DNA from: Asterias amurensis
Lineage: Eukaryota > Echinodermata > Asteroidea > Forcipulatida > Asteriidae
Length of the DNA: 64,000 nt
NCBI RefSeq assembly: GCF_032118995.1
Contig: NC_092661.1
Coordinates: 560,501 to 624,500, forward strand
Direction of reading: 5' to 3'
Below, piece after piece: positions 1 through 9,254 of this stretch. The notes under the pieces are model-generated. The model searched no databases. It was not told the DNA's origin and worked only from the letters and a program-made list of their open reading frames with translations. Each line of letters opens with the position of its first letter. The first letter of the stretch is position 1. A program made the position numbers and the translations under genes.

Positions 1-775
1 TTATTCGTATAACTAAACCATCCGTTTTAGATGACGTACAAAGATGACATTAGTATTGTGATTAATATTTATAAATGTCTTACTTTTTGTGATTGTTTTA
101 GCGGATCCTATTACAAGCAAGATATATTTATTCAGATATAAAATAATATAACTTGGAGGCCTGAAGAATTGCTTAAAAGCTAAAAGCTTGTATGGATGCA
201 TTTCAACCGAATAAGTAAAAATAACACAGGAACGTTACATAATTTCTTTCTACCAATTCTGAAGTGTTCCTTTAACAGTCACGTGACGCACACGTCTAAA
301 ATGAGGATTGTTACTATTGTTAAAATGCCTCCGATTGATCTGATGGCTTTCACAACAATTAATTTGACTTGTTCATAATCTAGGATGGCTTGACACTTGT
401 TATTGTGAGGGGCGCAAATGGAATAATTCGAAATAGAACATTAAGGAAGAATTACTTCTGTCTTGACTTCACTTGACCAAATAACTTGGTTACAATTCTG
501 TGGGTAATAATGTATTTAACTTTATTTTGTTGAAAAGGAAGGGGAAGTTCAAAATAAAATAAAAACCTCTGGGAAAAACTGGCTGCATTCCTGAACTTTC
601 ATTTTACTTGATACTATTTCCGGATTTAGTCTTTATTAAGCTGAGCATCTTTCATATAAATTAATTTGAAGTTGACGAGTGAGTCGTAAGGATCTCTGGT
701 TTTCATATCAATGTGAAGACTGCAGTTTGCTGTTACTTCATCGCTCATTCTACACGTAATGTATTAACAGCCACA

Positions 776-1585
776 ATGTTTCTGCTTATTCTTGTTATGA
801 CTTCGATCTGGGGGTTGGGTCGGGCTACAGATTTCCAGACACACCCAGTTGACACCCTCGCCTTGCTGGGTGGAAGCGTACACTTTACTTGTAAACCAAA
901 AAGTGAAATCTGTGGAGAATATTTGTACTGGCAACGTGGTCCTGATATTACACCGACATTTAATACAACCATATTTAACGGCACCAAGATTCATAGAGAC
1001 TTTACTGGTAGTGAGAGGTACAGAGTTTCATTTAGTGACTGTACATCAACCTTAAACCTATATAACATACAGACAGTAGACGAAAGATATTACAGTTGCT
1101 TTATCAACGACGGGTTTTCCAAGGTAGCTAGATTGGCAATTGTTGATCCCATTGACACTACTGTTTTACCGCCGCGGAGTGATATAAACAAAGGTGAAAA
1201 TGCCTACCTTAGTTGCCTCACGCAACCACTTGACCAGTATCGTGTGGAATACACTTGGTACGTGAAAACACGAGGAAGCTATGAATGGAAAGAACTGTTG
1301 GAAAATAATACTCGAATTGACTTTGACAATATCAATAATCTGACAATGCTTAGGTTGGGAATAGAAATGAATAATTCAATGGTTCAATGTTCAATGAACA
1401 ATGGATCATCGTCACTGACAGGGTTCAGACAAACCGGCTGGTTGTTTGTGCATCCAGCTGAGGAAGTCATGGAAACCACGTCAGTCCTAGACCAACAGTC
1501 TACCCCATCAACACCCCAGACCCCATCCCTTCTACCGACCAAGAAGCAAGATCCCGATCCTGACAGTAACAACCCTTCTTCATGA
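776..1585 (+). CDS. Two-Ig receptor ectodomain, predicted secreted (premature stop before the membrane helix)
   Basis: 269-aa protein. The start is the ATG at 776 because the signal peptide (MFLLILVMTSIWGLG) is conserved from there in every paralog; the frame is open further upstream but without a matching ATG. Ig1 has the V-set pattern: Cys, a Trp in YWQRG, then DERYYSC. Ig2 has FSC/LSC, TWY and VQC landmarks. Several NxS/NxT glycosylation sites follow, then a Ser/Thr/Pro stalk ending NNPSS. The codon after TCA is TGA where intact paralogs have GGA, a single G-to-T change. The product would therefore lack the helix and tail and should be secreted. It could be a soluble decoy or an early pseudogene. 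The ectodomain shows no other damage. Confidence 0.8.
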   Translation: MFLLILVMTSIWGLGRATDFQTHPVDTLALLGGSVHFTCKPKSEICGEYLYWQRGPDITPTFNTTIFNGTKIHRDFTGSERYRVSFSDCTSTLNLYNIQTVDERYYSCFINDGFSKVARLAIVDPIDTTVLPPRSDINKGENAYLSCLTQPLDQYRVEYTWYVKTRGSYEWKELLENNTRIDFDNINNLTMLRLGIEMNNSMVQCSMNNGSSSLTGFRQTGWLFVHPAEEVMETTSVLDQQSTPSTPQTPSLLPTKKQDPDPDSNNPSS

Positions 1586-1843
1586 TGTACGGACTCTACA
1601 GTCATCTTAGTAGGATGGTTTCTAGCTGCTGTCTCCACCTTGCTCTTCCTCGCATTACTCCTGTACAATATCGTGACCAAACGAAGATCCAAAGCCAATC
1701 CTAATTCAACCCGTGTAGTTCAGACAGCTCCAGATGAAGATGCAGAGGCGTATGAGGAAATGGAAACCCAACTACACGGGCAAGCTGCTTCTACTGGCAC
1801 AAAAGAAACATCACCATCCAGCTACCAAGAACTTGTATTTTAG
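1586..1843 (+). pseudogene. Untranslated but intact membrane helix and ITIM tail of the locus at 776
   Basis: The reading frame continues after the TGA without a further stop to TAG at 1841-1843. It encodes a 23-residue hydrophobic helix, a KRRSK stop-transfer sequence, the YEEM site and the C-terminal SSYQELVF ITIM. Its preservation suggests the nonsense change is recent, or that the tail is still used by readthrough, by editing of TGA to TGG, or as a donor for gene conversion. None of these can be shown from the sequence. Confidence 0.7.
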
Positions 1844-1965
1844 GGCCTAGCTCTTTTTAAAGATCGGCCAGTCCAATCCTTTAATCAGCATGAGACGAAC
1901 ATACTGGTAAAATTACGTCAAGGATGCACAAATAATTTGAAATTGATTCACACAAAATAGTCACC

Positions 1966-2344
1966 TTAAAGACATTGAACACTATTGGTAACTGTTAAAG
2001 ACCAGTCTTCTCACTTGGCGTATCTCAACATAATAAGCATAAAATATTAAACCTGTGAAATTTTGAGCTCGATCATTGGTCGCCGAAGTTGCGAGATAAT
2101 AATGACAGAAAAAACACCCTTGTCACACGAAGTTGTGTGCTTTCATGAGCTTGATTTCAAAACATCAAAATTCGAAATCAAATTCTTGCAAAATTACTTC
2201 TTTCTCGAAAACTATGTCACTTCAAAGGGAGCCGTTTCTCACAATATTTTATACTATCAACCTCTGCCCATTACTCGTCACCAAGTAAGGTTTTATGCTA
2301 ACAATTTTTTGAGTAATATTACCAACAGTGTCCACTGCCTTTAA
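1966..2344 (+). repeat. TTAA-flanked foldback element (MITE-like), 3' of receptor 1
   Basis: About 380 bp. One end reads TTAAAGACATTGAACACTA, and the other ends in GTGTCCACTGCCTTTAA; these are imperfect inverted repeats. The centre contains a smaller hairpin. It carries ATTAAA at 2046-2051, which could serve as a poly(A) signal for the upstream gene. The open frame inside it is not a gene. Confidence 0.8.
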
Positions 2345-2481
2345 TATTCAACGTTATGAAAATTATGTAAAACAATAAGGAACTTTCACAGACAAATAAT
2401 AAACAGGAAACCAATCTTGTTTGTTAATTGAAGTTTCTCACATAATAGATTTATAGTCAAATGGGGAATTAAAAGTATAAA

Positions 2482-2590
2482 ATTACGTCAATATTTTCTC
2501 ATCAACCAATCGGCCTGAAAAATCAGTTGATGATGGTTTTGCGGTACAAAGGGAAGAGGAAGTTGAAAAGAGACAAATCTTGTATAAAAA
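2482..2590 (+). promoter_or_regulatory. Core promoter of receptor 2: ATF/CRE-like, ETS/PU.1-like and TATA motifs
   Basis: In order: ATTACGTCA at 2482-2490 (CRE/ATF half), CCAATC at about 2507, GAGGAAGT at 2556-2563 (ETS/PU.1-type core) and TATAAAAA at 2583-2590. The same order and spacing recur upstream of most short-tail paralogs. The ATG follows TATA by 180 bp. Factor names are inferred from motif consensus only. Confidence 0.55.
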
Positions 2591-2762
2591 GCAATCTTCA
2601 AAAGACTTATTTTATTATAAAATCTTAAGTTCATTCAAGACTTCTGCAGATTTAGTGTTTGGTTTAAGTTGGTGAATGAATTCCAGAATCTTTGAATGAA
2701 GTAAGTTCAGACTGGAGATTGCTGTTATTTCATCGCTCATTCTACGCGTATCAACAACTACA

Positions 2763-3815
2763 ATGTTTCTGCTCATTCTTATTATGACTTCGATCTGGGG
2801 GTTGGGTCAGGCCACAGATTTCCAGACACACCCAGTTGACAAGCTCGCCTTGCATGGAAGAAGTGTATCTTTCACTTGTAAACCAAAAAGTGAATTCTGT
2901 GATGGAGAATATTTGTACTGGCAACGTGGTCCCGAAATGACTCCGACATTGAACAAACCCATATTTACTGGTAGTGAGAGGTACAGTGTTTCATTTAGGG
3001 ACTGTACATCAACCTTAAGCATACAGAACATACAAACAGTAGATGAAAGATATTACAGTTGTGTCATCAACAATTGTTTTTCCGACGTAGCAAGATTGAC
3101 AATTGTTGATCCTGTAAACACTACTGTCTCACCATCGCGGAGTGATATAAATGCGGGTGAAAATGCTCACTTCAGTTGCCTCACGCAACCACTTGACCAG
3201 TATCTTGTGGAATACACTTGGTATGAGAAAACACAAGGAAGCTATGAATGGAAAGAACTGTTAGAAAATAGTGCTCGAGTTGACTTTGACAACATCAAAG
3301 ATATCAATAATCTGACAATGCTTAGGTTAGGAATAGAGATGAACGGATCCATGATACAATGTGTAGTAAACAATGGAGCATCGTCACTGACAGGGTCAAG
3401 ACAAAATGGATGGTTATTTGTGCATCCAGCTGAGGAAGCCATGGAAACCACGTCAGTCCTAGACCAACAGTCTACCCCATCAACACCCCAGACCCCATCC
3501 CTTCTACCGACCAAGAAGCAAGATCCCGACCCTGACAGTAAGAACCCTTCTTCAGGATGTACGGACTCTACAGTCATCTTAGTAGGGTGGTTTCTTGGTG
3601 GTGTTTCCACCTTGCTCCTCATCGCATCACTCCTGTACATTATCGTGATGAAAAGAAGATCCAAAGCCAATCCTAATTCAACCCGTGTAGTTCAAACAGC
3701 TTCAGATGAAGATGCAGAGGCGTATGAGGAAATGGAAACCCAACTACACGGGCAAGCTGCTTCTACTGGCCATAAAGAAACCTCACCATCCAGCTACCAA
3801 GAACTTGTATTTTAG
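2763..3815 (+). CDS. Two-Ig inhibitory-type receptor, short tail (receptor 2)
   Basis: 350 aa in one exon. Signal peptide is residues 1-19. Ig1 has C39, W53 and D94-x3-YYSC100, plus an extra Cys pair (C46, C81). Ig2 spans about residues 115-225. A Ser/Thr/Pro-rich stalk contains a PTKKQDPDPDSK stretch. The membrane helix is about 271-294, followed by MKRRSK. The tail holds YEEM (consensus for the PI3-kinase p85 SH2 domain) and, at the very C-terminus, SSYQELVF, an exact ITIM (S-x-Y-x-x-L). Compared with paralogs, about 18 residues are missing in Ig1 between KPIF and TGSERY. It is predicted to sit at the cell surface and recruit SH2 phosphatases. The ligand is unknown. Confidence 0.88.
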   Translation: MFLLILIMTSIWGLGQATDFQTHPVDKLALHGRSVSFTCKPKSEFCDGEYLYWQRGPEMTPTLNKPIFTGSERYSVSFRDCTSTLSIQNIQTVDERYYSCVINNCFSDVARLTIVDPVNTTVSPSRSDINAGENAHFSCLTQPLDQYLVEYTWYEKTQGSYEWKELLENSARVDFDNIKDINNLTMLRLGIEMNGSMIQCVVNNGASSLTGSRQNGWLFVHPAEEAMETTSVLDQQSTPSTPQTPSLLPTKKQDPDPDSKNPSSGCTDSTVILVGWFLGGVSTLLLIASLLYIIVMKRRSKANPNSTRVVQTASDEDAEAYEEMETQLHGQAASTGHKETSPSSYQELVF

Positions 3816-3936
3816 GGCCTAGCTCTTTTTAAAGATCGGCCAGTCCAATCCTTTAATCAGCATGAGACGAACACACTGGTAAAATTACGTCAAGGATGCA
3901 CAATTAATTTGAAATTGATTCACACAAAATAGTCAT

Positions 3937-4240
3937 CTTGAAGACACTGGACACTATTGATAATTGTCAAAGACCAGACTTCTCACTTGGTGTATCTCAA
4001 CATATGCCTAAAATAACAAACATGTGAAAATTTGAGCTCAACACTCTTGTCACACGAAGTTGTGTGCTTTGAGATGTTTGATTTCAAAACCTCAAATTCT
4101 AAATCTGAGGTCTCGAAATCAAGTTCGTGCAAAATGACTTCTTTCTCGAAAACTATGGCACTTCAGAGGGAGCCGTTTCCCACAAGGTTTTATGCAAATC
4201 ATTTTTTGAGTAATTACCAATAGTGTCCACTGCCTTTAAT
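3937..4240 (+). repeat. Foldback element copy with internal deletion, 3' of receptor 2
   Basis: Same family as 1966-2344. It starts at TTGAAGACACTGGACACTA and ends GTGTCCACTGCCTTTAAT. It lacks the stretch between GAGCTCAAC and ACTCTTGTCACAC. Confidence 0.75.
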
Positions 4241-4397
4241 ATTCGACGTAATGAAATGTAAAACAATAAGGAACTTTCACAGACAAGTAATTAACAGGAA
4301 ACCGATCTTGTTTGTTAAGTGAAGTTTCCCGCATAATAAATTTATAGTCAAATGGGGAATTGAAAGTATAAAATTACGTCATTATTTCCCATCAACC
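4241..4397 (+). other. Orphan receptor promoter region (remnant of a deleted receptor gene)
   Basis: This run matches the upstream region of the intact paralogs: TTAATATTCGACGTAATG, the GATCTTGTTTGTTAAG region, then AATTACGTCATTATTTCCC. It stops abruptly at CATCAACCAAC, where the other copies continue to CCAAT, ETS and TATA motifs and a gene. It is joined directly to the middle of a 3' foldback element. A whole receptor gene appears to have been deleted between the two. Confidence 0.65.
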
Positions 4398-4744
4398 AAC
4401 CAGTCTTCTCACTTGGCGTATCTCAACATAAGCATATAACAAACCTATGGACATTTGAGCTCAACTGGTCGCCGAAGTTGCAAGATAATAATGACAGAAA
4501 AAACACCCTTGTCACACGAAGTTGTGTGCTTTGAGATGTTTGATTTTAAAACCTCAAATTCTAAATCTGAGGTCTCGAAATCAAGTTCGTGCAAAATTAC
4601 TTCTTTCTCGAAAACTATGTCACTTCAGAGGGAGCCGTTTCTCACAATGTTTTATAGTATCCACCTCTCCCCATTACTCGTCACCAAGTAAGGTTTTATG
4701 CAAATAATTTTTTGAGTAATTACCAATAGTGTCCACTGCCTTTA
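4398..4744 (+). repeat. Foldback element, 5'-truncated copy
   Basis: It begins inside the family at CAGTCTTCTCACTTGGCG and ends GTGTCCACTGCCTTTAAT. Its sequence (ATAAGCATATAACAAACCT, GAGATGTTTGATTTT) matches the copy behind the receptor at 19723 best. It marks the 3' side of a lost receptor gene. Confidence 0.7.
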
Positions 4745-5238
4745 ATATTCGACGTAATGAAATGTAAGAACAATAAGGAACTTTCACAGACAAACAATTA
4801 ACAGGAAAACCGATCTTGTTTGTTAAGTGAAGTTTCCCGCATAATAGATTTATAGTCAAATGGGGAATTAAAAATATAACATTACGTCATTATTTCCCAT
4901 CAACCAATCAGCCTTAAAAATCAGTTCATGGTTTTGCGGTAAAACAGGGAAGAGGAAGTTGAAAAGAAAAAAATCTTGTAGAAAAAGCAATCTTCAAAAG
5001 GCTTGCTTTATTATAAAATCTGTACTTCATTCAAGACGTAACTACGGATTGAGTGTTTTATTTCGAATGAATTGAAGAATGTTTGAATGAAATCGATTTG
5101 ATTCGAAATCTAACGTTGCTTGGCGTTAGTCTACGATCTTTGAATAAGTTCAACTTTGAGACTTGATTTCCTATCAATGTGAGGACTGTACAGTTTGCTG
5201 TTATTTCATCGCTCATTCTACACGTATCAACAGCTACG

Positions 5239-6345
5239 ATGTTTCTGCTCAGTCTTATTATGACGTCGATCTGGGGGTCGGGTCAGGCCACAGATTTCCA
5301 GACACACCCAGTTGACACCCTCGCCTTGCTGGGTGGAAGCGTACACTTTACTTGTAAACCAAAAAGTGAATTCTGTGATGGAGAATATTTGTACTGGCAA
5401 CGTAGTCCAAGAATGACACCGATGTTTGACAAAACCATATTTATCGGCACCGAGATTCATAGAGACTTTGCTGGCAATGAGAGGTATAGTGTTTCATTTA
5501 GGGACTGTACATCAACCTTAAGCATACAGAACATACAACCAGTAGATGAAAGATATTACAGTTGTTTCATCAACAATGGTTTTTCCGACGTAGCAAGATT
5601 GGCAATTGTTGATCCTGTAAACACTACTGTCTCACCATCGCGGAGTGATATAAATGCGGGTGAAAATGCTCACTTCAGTTGCCTCACGCAACCACTTGAC
5701 CAGTATCTTGTGGAATACACTTGGTATATGAAAACTCAAGGAAGCTATGAATATCTTGTGGAATACACTTGGTATGTGAAAACTCAAGGAAGCTATGAAT
5801 GGAAAGAACTGTTGGAAAATAATGCTCGAATTGACTTTGACAGTATCAAACATGTCAATAATCTGACAATGCCTAGGTTAGGAATAGAGATGAACGGTTC
5901 CATGATACAATGTGTAGTAAACAATGGAGCATCGTCACTGACAGGGTTAAGACAAACTGGATGGTTATTTGTGCATCCAGCTGAGGAAGCCATGGAACAG
6001 TCTACCACATCAACACCCCAGACCCCATCCCTTCTACCGACCAAGAAGCAAGATCCCGATCCTGACAGTAAGAACCCTTCTTCAGGATGTACGGACTCTA
6101 CAGTCACCTTAGTAGGATGGTTTCTAGCTGCTGTCTCCACCTTGCTCTTCCTCGCGTCACTCCTGTACATTATCGTGATGAAAAGAAGATCCAAAGCCAA
6201 TCCTACTTCAACCCGTGTAGTTCAGACAGCTCCAGATGAAGATGCAGAGGCGTATGAGGAAATGGAAACCCAACTACACGGGCAAGCTGCTTCTACTGGC
6301 CATAAAGAAACCTCACCATCCAGCTACCAAGAACTTGTATTTTAG
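5239..6345 (+). CDS. Two-Ig inhibitory-type receptor, short tail, with internal duplication in Ig2 (receptor 3)
   Basis: 368 aa from the ATG at 5239; upstream in-frame codons are not conserved. It has the same plan as receptor 2: signal peptide, Ig1 with YWQRS and DERYYSC, Ig2, stalk, helix with KRRSK, YEEM, and terminal SSYQELVF. Oddity: a 48-bp in-frame tandem duplication repeats 16 residues starting YLVEYTWY, so the core Trp strand of Ig2 appears twice. The stalk lacks the METTSVLD part. The promoter TATA is altered to GTAGAAAAA, so expression may be weaker. Domain calls are firm; function is inferred from the ITIM. Confidence 0.85.
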   Translation: MFLLSLIMTSIWGSGQATDFQTHPVDTLALLGGSVHFTCKPKSEFCDGEYLYWQRSPRMTPMFDKTIFIGTEIHRDFAGNERYSVSFRDCTSTLSIQNIQPVDERYYSCFINNGFSDVARLAIVDPVNTTVSPSRSDINAGENAHFSCLTQPLDQYLVEYTWYMKTQGSYEYLVEYTWYVKTQGSYEWKELLENNARIDFDSIKHVNNLTMPRLGIEMNGSMIQCVVNNGASSLTGLRQTGWLFVHPAEEAMEQSTTSTPQTPSLLPTKKQDPDPDSKNPSSGCTDSTVTLVGWFLAAVSTLLFLASLLYIIVMKRRSKANPTSTRVVQTAPDEDAEAYEEMETQLHGQAASTGHKETSPSSYQELVF

Positions 6346-6468
6346 GGCCTAGCTCTTTTTAAAGATCGGCCAGTCCAATCCTTTAATCAGCATGAGACGA
6401 ACACACTGGTAAAATTACGTCAAGGATGCACAATTAATTTGAAATTGATTCACACAAAATAGTTACCT

Positions 6469-6853
6469 TGAGACAGTGGACTCTAATGGTAATTGCCAAA
6501 GACCAGTCTTCTCACTTGGTGTATCTCAACGTATGCATAAAATAATAAACCTGTGAAAATTTGAGCTCAACTGGTCGCCGAAGTTACGAGATAATAATGA
6601 CAGAAAAAAACACCCTTGTCACACGAATTTGTGTGCTTTCAGGTGCTTGATTACAAAACCTGAAATTCTAAATCTGAGGTCTCGAAATCAAATTCATGCA
6701 AAATTACGTCTTTCTCGAAAACTACGTTACTTCAGAGGGAGCCGTTTCTCACAATGTTTTATACTATCAACCTCTCCACATTACTCGTCACCAAGTAAGG
6801 TTTTATGCTAACAATTTTGTGAGTTATATTACCAACAGTGTCCACTGCCTTTA
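6469..6853 (+). repeat. Foldback element, 3' of receptor 3
   Basis: Same family, ending GTGTCCACTGCCTTTAAT. It contains AATAAA at 6544-6549, about 200 bp past the receptor stop, a plausible poly(A) signal. Confidence 0.78.
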
Positions 6854-7059
6854 ATATTCGACGTAATGAAATGTAAGAACAATAAGGAACTTTCACAGAC
6901 AAATAATTAACAGGAAACCGGTCTTGTTTGTTAAGTGAAGTTTCCCGCATAATAAATTTATAGTCAAATGTGGAATTAAAAGTATAAAATTACGTCATTA
7001 TTTCCCATCAACCAATCAGTCTTAAAAATCAGTTTATGGTTTTGCGGTAAAACAGGGAA

Positions 7060-7094
7060 GAGGAAGTTGAAAAGAAACATATATTGTATAAAAA
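7060..7094 (+). promoter_or_regulatory. ETS-like site and TATA box of receptor 4
   Basis: GAGGAAGT at 7060-7067 and TATAAAAA at 7087-7094, with TTACGTCA further upstream near 6990. The arrangement matches the promoters of the short-tail genes, so long- and short-tail receptors share one promoter type. Confidence 0.5.
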
Positions 7095-7342
7095 GCAATC
7101 TTCAAAAGACTTGTTTTATTATAAAATCTGTACTTCATTCAAGACGTAACTACGGATTGAGTGTTTTCGAATGAATTGAAGAATGTTTGAATGAAACCGA
7201 TTTGATTCGAAATCTAACGTTGCTTGGCGTTATTCTACGATCTTTGAATAAGTGTAACTTTGAGACTTGATTTCCTATCAATGTGAGGACTGTATAGTTT
7301 GCTGTTATTTCATCGCTCATTCTACACGTATCAACAGCTACG

Positions 7343-8845
7343 ATGTTTCTGCTCATTCTTGTTATGACTTCGATCTGGGGGTTGGGTCAGGCCACAGATT
7401 TCCAGACACACCCAGTTGACAATCTCACCTTGCTGGGAGGAAGTGTATCCTTCACTTGTCAACCAAAAAGTGAATTCTGTGATGGAGAATATTTGTACTG
7501 GCAACGTGGTCCCGAAATGACACCGACATTTGACAAAACCATATTTAACGGCACCAAGACTCATAGAAGGTTTACTGGCAGTGAGAGGTATAGTGTTTCA
7601 TTTAGGAACTGTACATCAACCTTAAGCATACAGAACATACAAACAGTAGATGAAAGATATTACAGTTGTTTCATCAACAATGGTTATTCTGACGTATCAA
7701 ATCTGAGTATTGTTGATCCGATAAACACTACAGTCTTACCATTGCAGATTGATATAAACGCGGGTGAAAATGCATACTTCAGCTGCCACACGCGACAACT
7801 TGACCAGTATCGTGTGGAATACACTTGGTATGTGAAAACACAAGGAAGCTATGAATGGAAAGAACTGTTTGAGAGTAATGCTCGAATTGACTTTGGCAAC
7901 ATCAAAAATAGCAATAATCTGACAATGCTTAGGTTAGGAATAGAGATGAATAATTCAATGGTTCAATGTTCAGTAAACAATGGAGCATCGTCACTGACAG
8001 GGTTAAGACAAACTGGATGGTTATTTGTGCATCCAGCTGAGGAAGCCATTGCAATCACGTCTGTACTAGTGACGTCAGCGCCATCTTCACAAGACTCTAT
8101 CGTCATCTTAGCAGGGTGGCCGGTAGCCGGTGTTTTACTCATTCTCCTCATTGTAATCCTCCTGTACTTTCTCGTCTTCAGAGGACGATCTCAATCCAAG
8201 ACAATTGATAGACGTCAATCTCACACACCTCAAGATGATGGAGGAGAAAGTGATGCAGACGGGATATCAGAAACCCAACTGCACGGAGACACTCCGAGGT
8301 GTGATCAAGAAAATGAGCACACTAGCTCTGCAGGCGAGAGGTCAGTTGAGTCCCAGAAGGAAACAGTTACTGTATGCAGTGGTAACATCGGGCAGGCAGA
8401 GGCCATGTATGCTGTGGTGGATAAAAGTCGCGCCAAAAGTAAGACACTTGGCGCCATTTCAACTGAGAAGGCATCTTGGAAAGGCTTCAAAGGTGGGAAG
8501 GATGGATCGATGCTGAATCGTGGAACAGACACCTCTAAGACCTCGAGTGGTTATTCCAGTCCGTCTGAGCGTCAGAAACCAACCGTCGCTGTGAAGGCTT
8601 TGCCGGTACCAGGAAGTGTCGCGTTCGGTCAGACACCCCCTCGCGTCGTTCCGTACCATCTCTCCAAACGCCAAGCGAGCACCGACACCCAAGCTCAGGC
8701 CGGGCCAGAGCAGGATGAAGACTGCGTTGGGGAAGATACCGTCGAAGATGACAGTCTTCATTACGCTAACTTGGATCTTTCGCGAGGATCGGCAAGAAAC
8801 ATCAACCAAGAGGAGCAGACGACTTATGCTGACATTGAAAAGTAG
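7343..8845 (+). CDS. Two-Ig receptor with long ITIM/ITSM tail (receptor 4)
   Basis: 500 aa in one exon. Signal peptide and both Ig domains are like the short-tail genes. A very short stalk (ITSVLVTSAPSSQ) follows; its counterpart at 21688 has 27 more residues here. The membrane helix runs from IVILAGWPVAG to LLYFLVF, with FRGRSQSK after it. The tail of about 215 residues has Y356 in AMYAVV (near-ITIM, Ala at -2), Y474 in LHYANL (exact ITIM, and also YxN for GRB2-type SH2) and Y495 in TTYADI (TxYxxI, ITSM-like). The 21-residue spacing suits tandem-SH2 phosphatases of the SHP type. The tail is also rich in Ser/Pro and basic residues. It is the best candidate inhibitory signalling member of the block. 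Confidence 0.88.
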   Translation: MFLLILVMTSIWGLGQATDFQTHPVDNLTLLGGSVSFTCQPKSEFCDGEYLYWQRGPEMTPTFDKTIFNGTKTHRRFTGSERYSVSFRNCTSTLSIQNIQTVDERYYSCFINNGYSDVSNLSIVDPINTTVLPLQIDINAGENAYFSCHTRQLDQYRVEYTWYVKTQGSYEWKELFESNARIDFGNIKNSNNLTMLRLGIEMNNSMVQCSVNNGASSLTGLRQTGWLFVHPAEEAIAITSVLVTSAPSSQDSIVILAGWPVAGVLLILLIVILLYFLVFRGRSQSKTIDRRQSHTPQDDGGESDADGISETQLHGDTPRCDQENEHTSSAGERSVESQKETVTVCSGNIGQAEAMYAVVDKSRAKSKTLGAISTEKASWKGFKGGKDGSMLNRGTDTSKTSSGYSSPSERQKPTVAVKALPVPGSVAFGQTPPRVVPYHLSKRQASTDTQAQAGPEQDEDCVGEDTVEDDSLHYANLDLSRGSARNINQEEQTTYADIEK

Positions 8846-9254
8846 CAGACTGAGGGTAAGGTCGGGGAGGGGAGTACATAAACCACGCCCCTAGGGAGGC
8901 TGATGTTTACTAATCCTCATACAAACTATAGAGATAAAATATCAGTAAGAGCTGAAACAACACATCCATTGTTATATCTCTATCAAAATCACTTTTTAAG
9001 ATCACATACAAAAAGTTTGCATTGGAAAAACTTCTCATTAAATTTCTATGCCACAAAGACAAACTGTTATGTGAACAGTTTTTTAAGTTGACATTGATGA
9101 ATTCGACCAAAATATTTAAAGAAATGTTGTCATGGACCCTGGGGAAAGAAAGTAATTTCGAGAAGTTTTCTTTAACAACCCCCTCCCAATTGTGTATAGA
9201 ATTGATTATTTTATGATTTTGAAATGCTATATTTTATGAAATATTGACATGTTT
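8846..9254. other. 3' flank of receptor 4, no gene seen
   Basis: Unique within the block and matched at 23286-23710. Likely 3' UTR and flank. No splice-supported or conserved reading frame is visible. Confidence 0.5.

Noticed and set aside
2063..2344. Recurring open frames inside the foldback elements (also 4455-4691, 14906-15187, 16786-17130, 21008-21244)
   Set aside because: They fall within non-coding repeat copies; frames differ between copies and have no protein-like conservation.
3242..3670. Minus-strand frame of 142 codons, with similar ones at 1384-1698, 5793-6200, 16112-16519, 18295-18609 and 22205-22588
   Set aside because: It lies exactly opposite the conserved receptor coding sequence and recurs only because the sense gene is conserved. 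No splice or promoter support.
8205..8516. Overlapping + and - frames within the long tail of receptors 4 and 9
   Set aside because: Shadows of the ITIM tail coding sequence.
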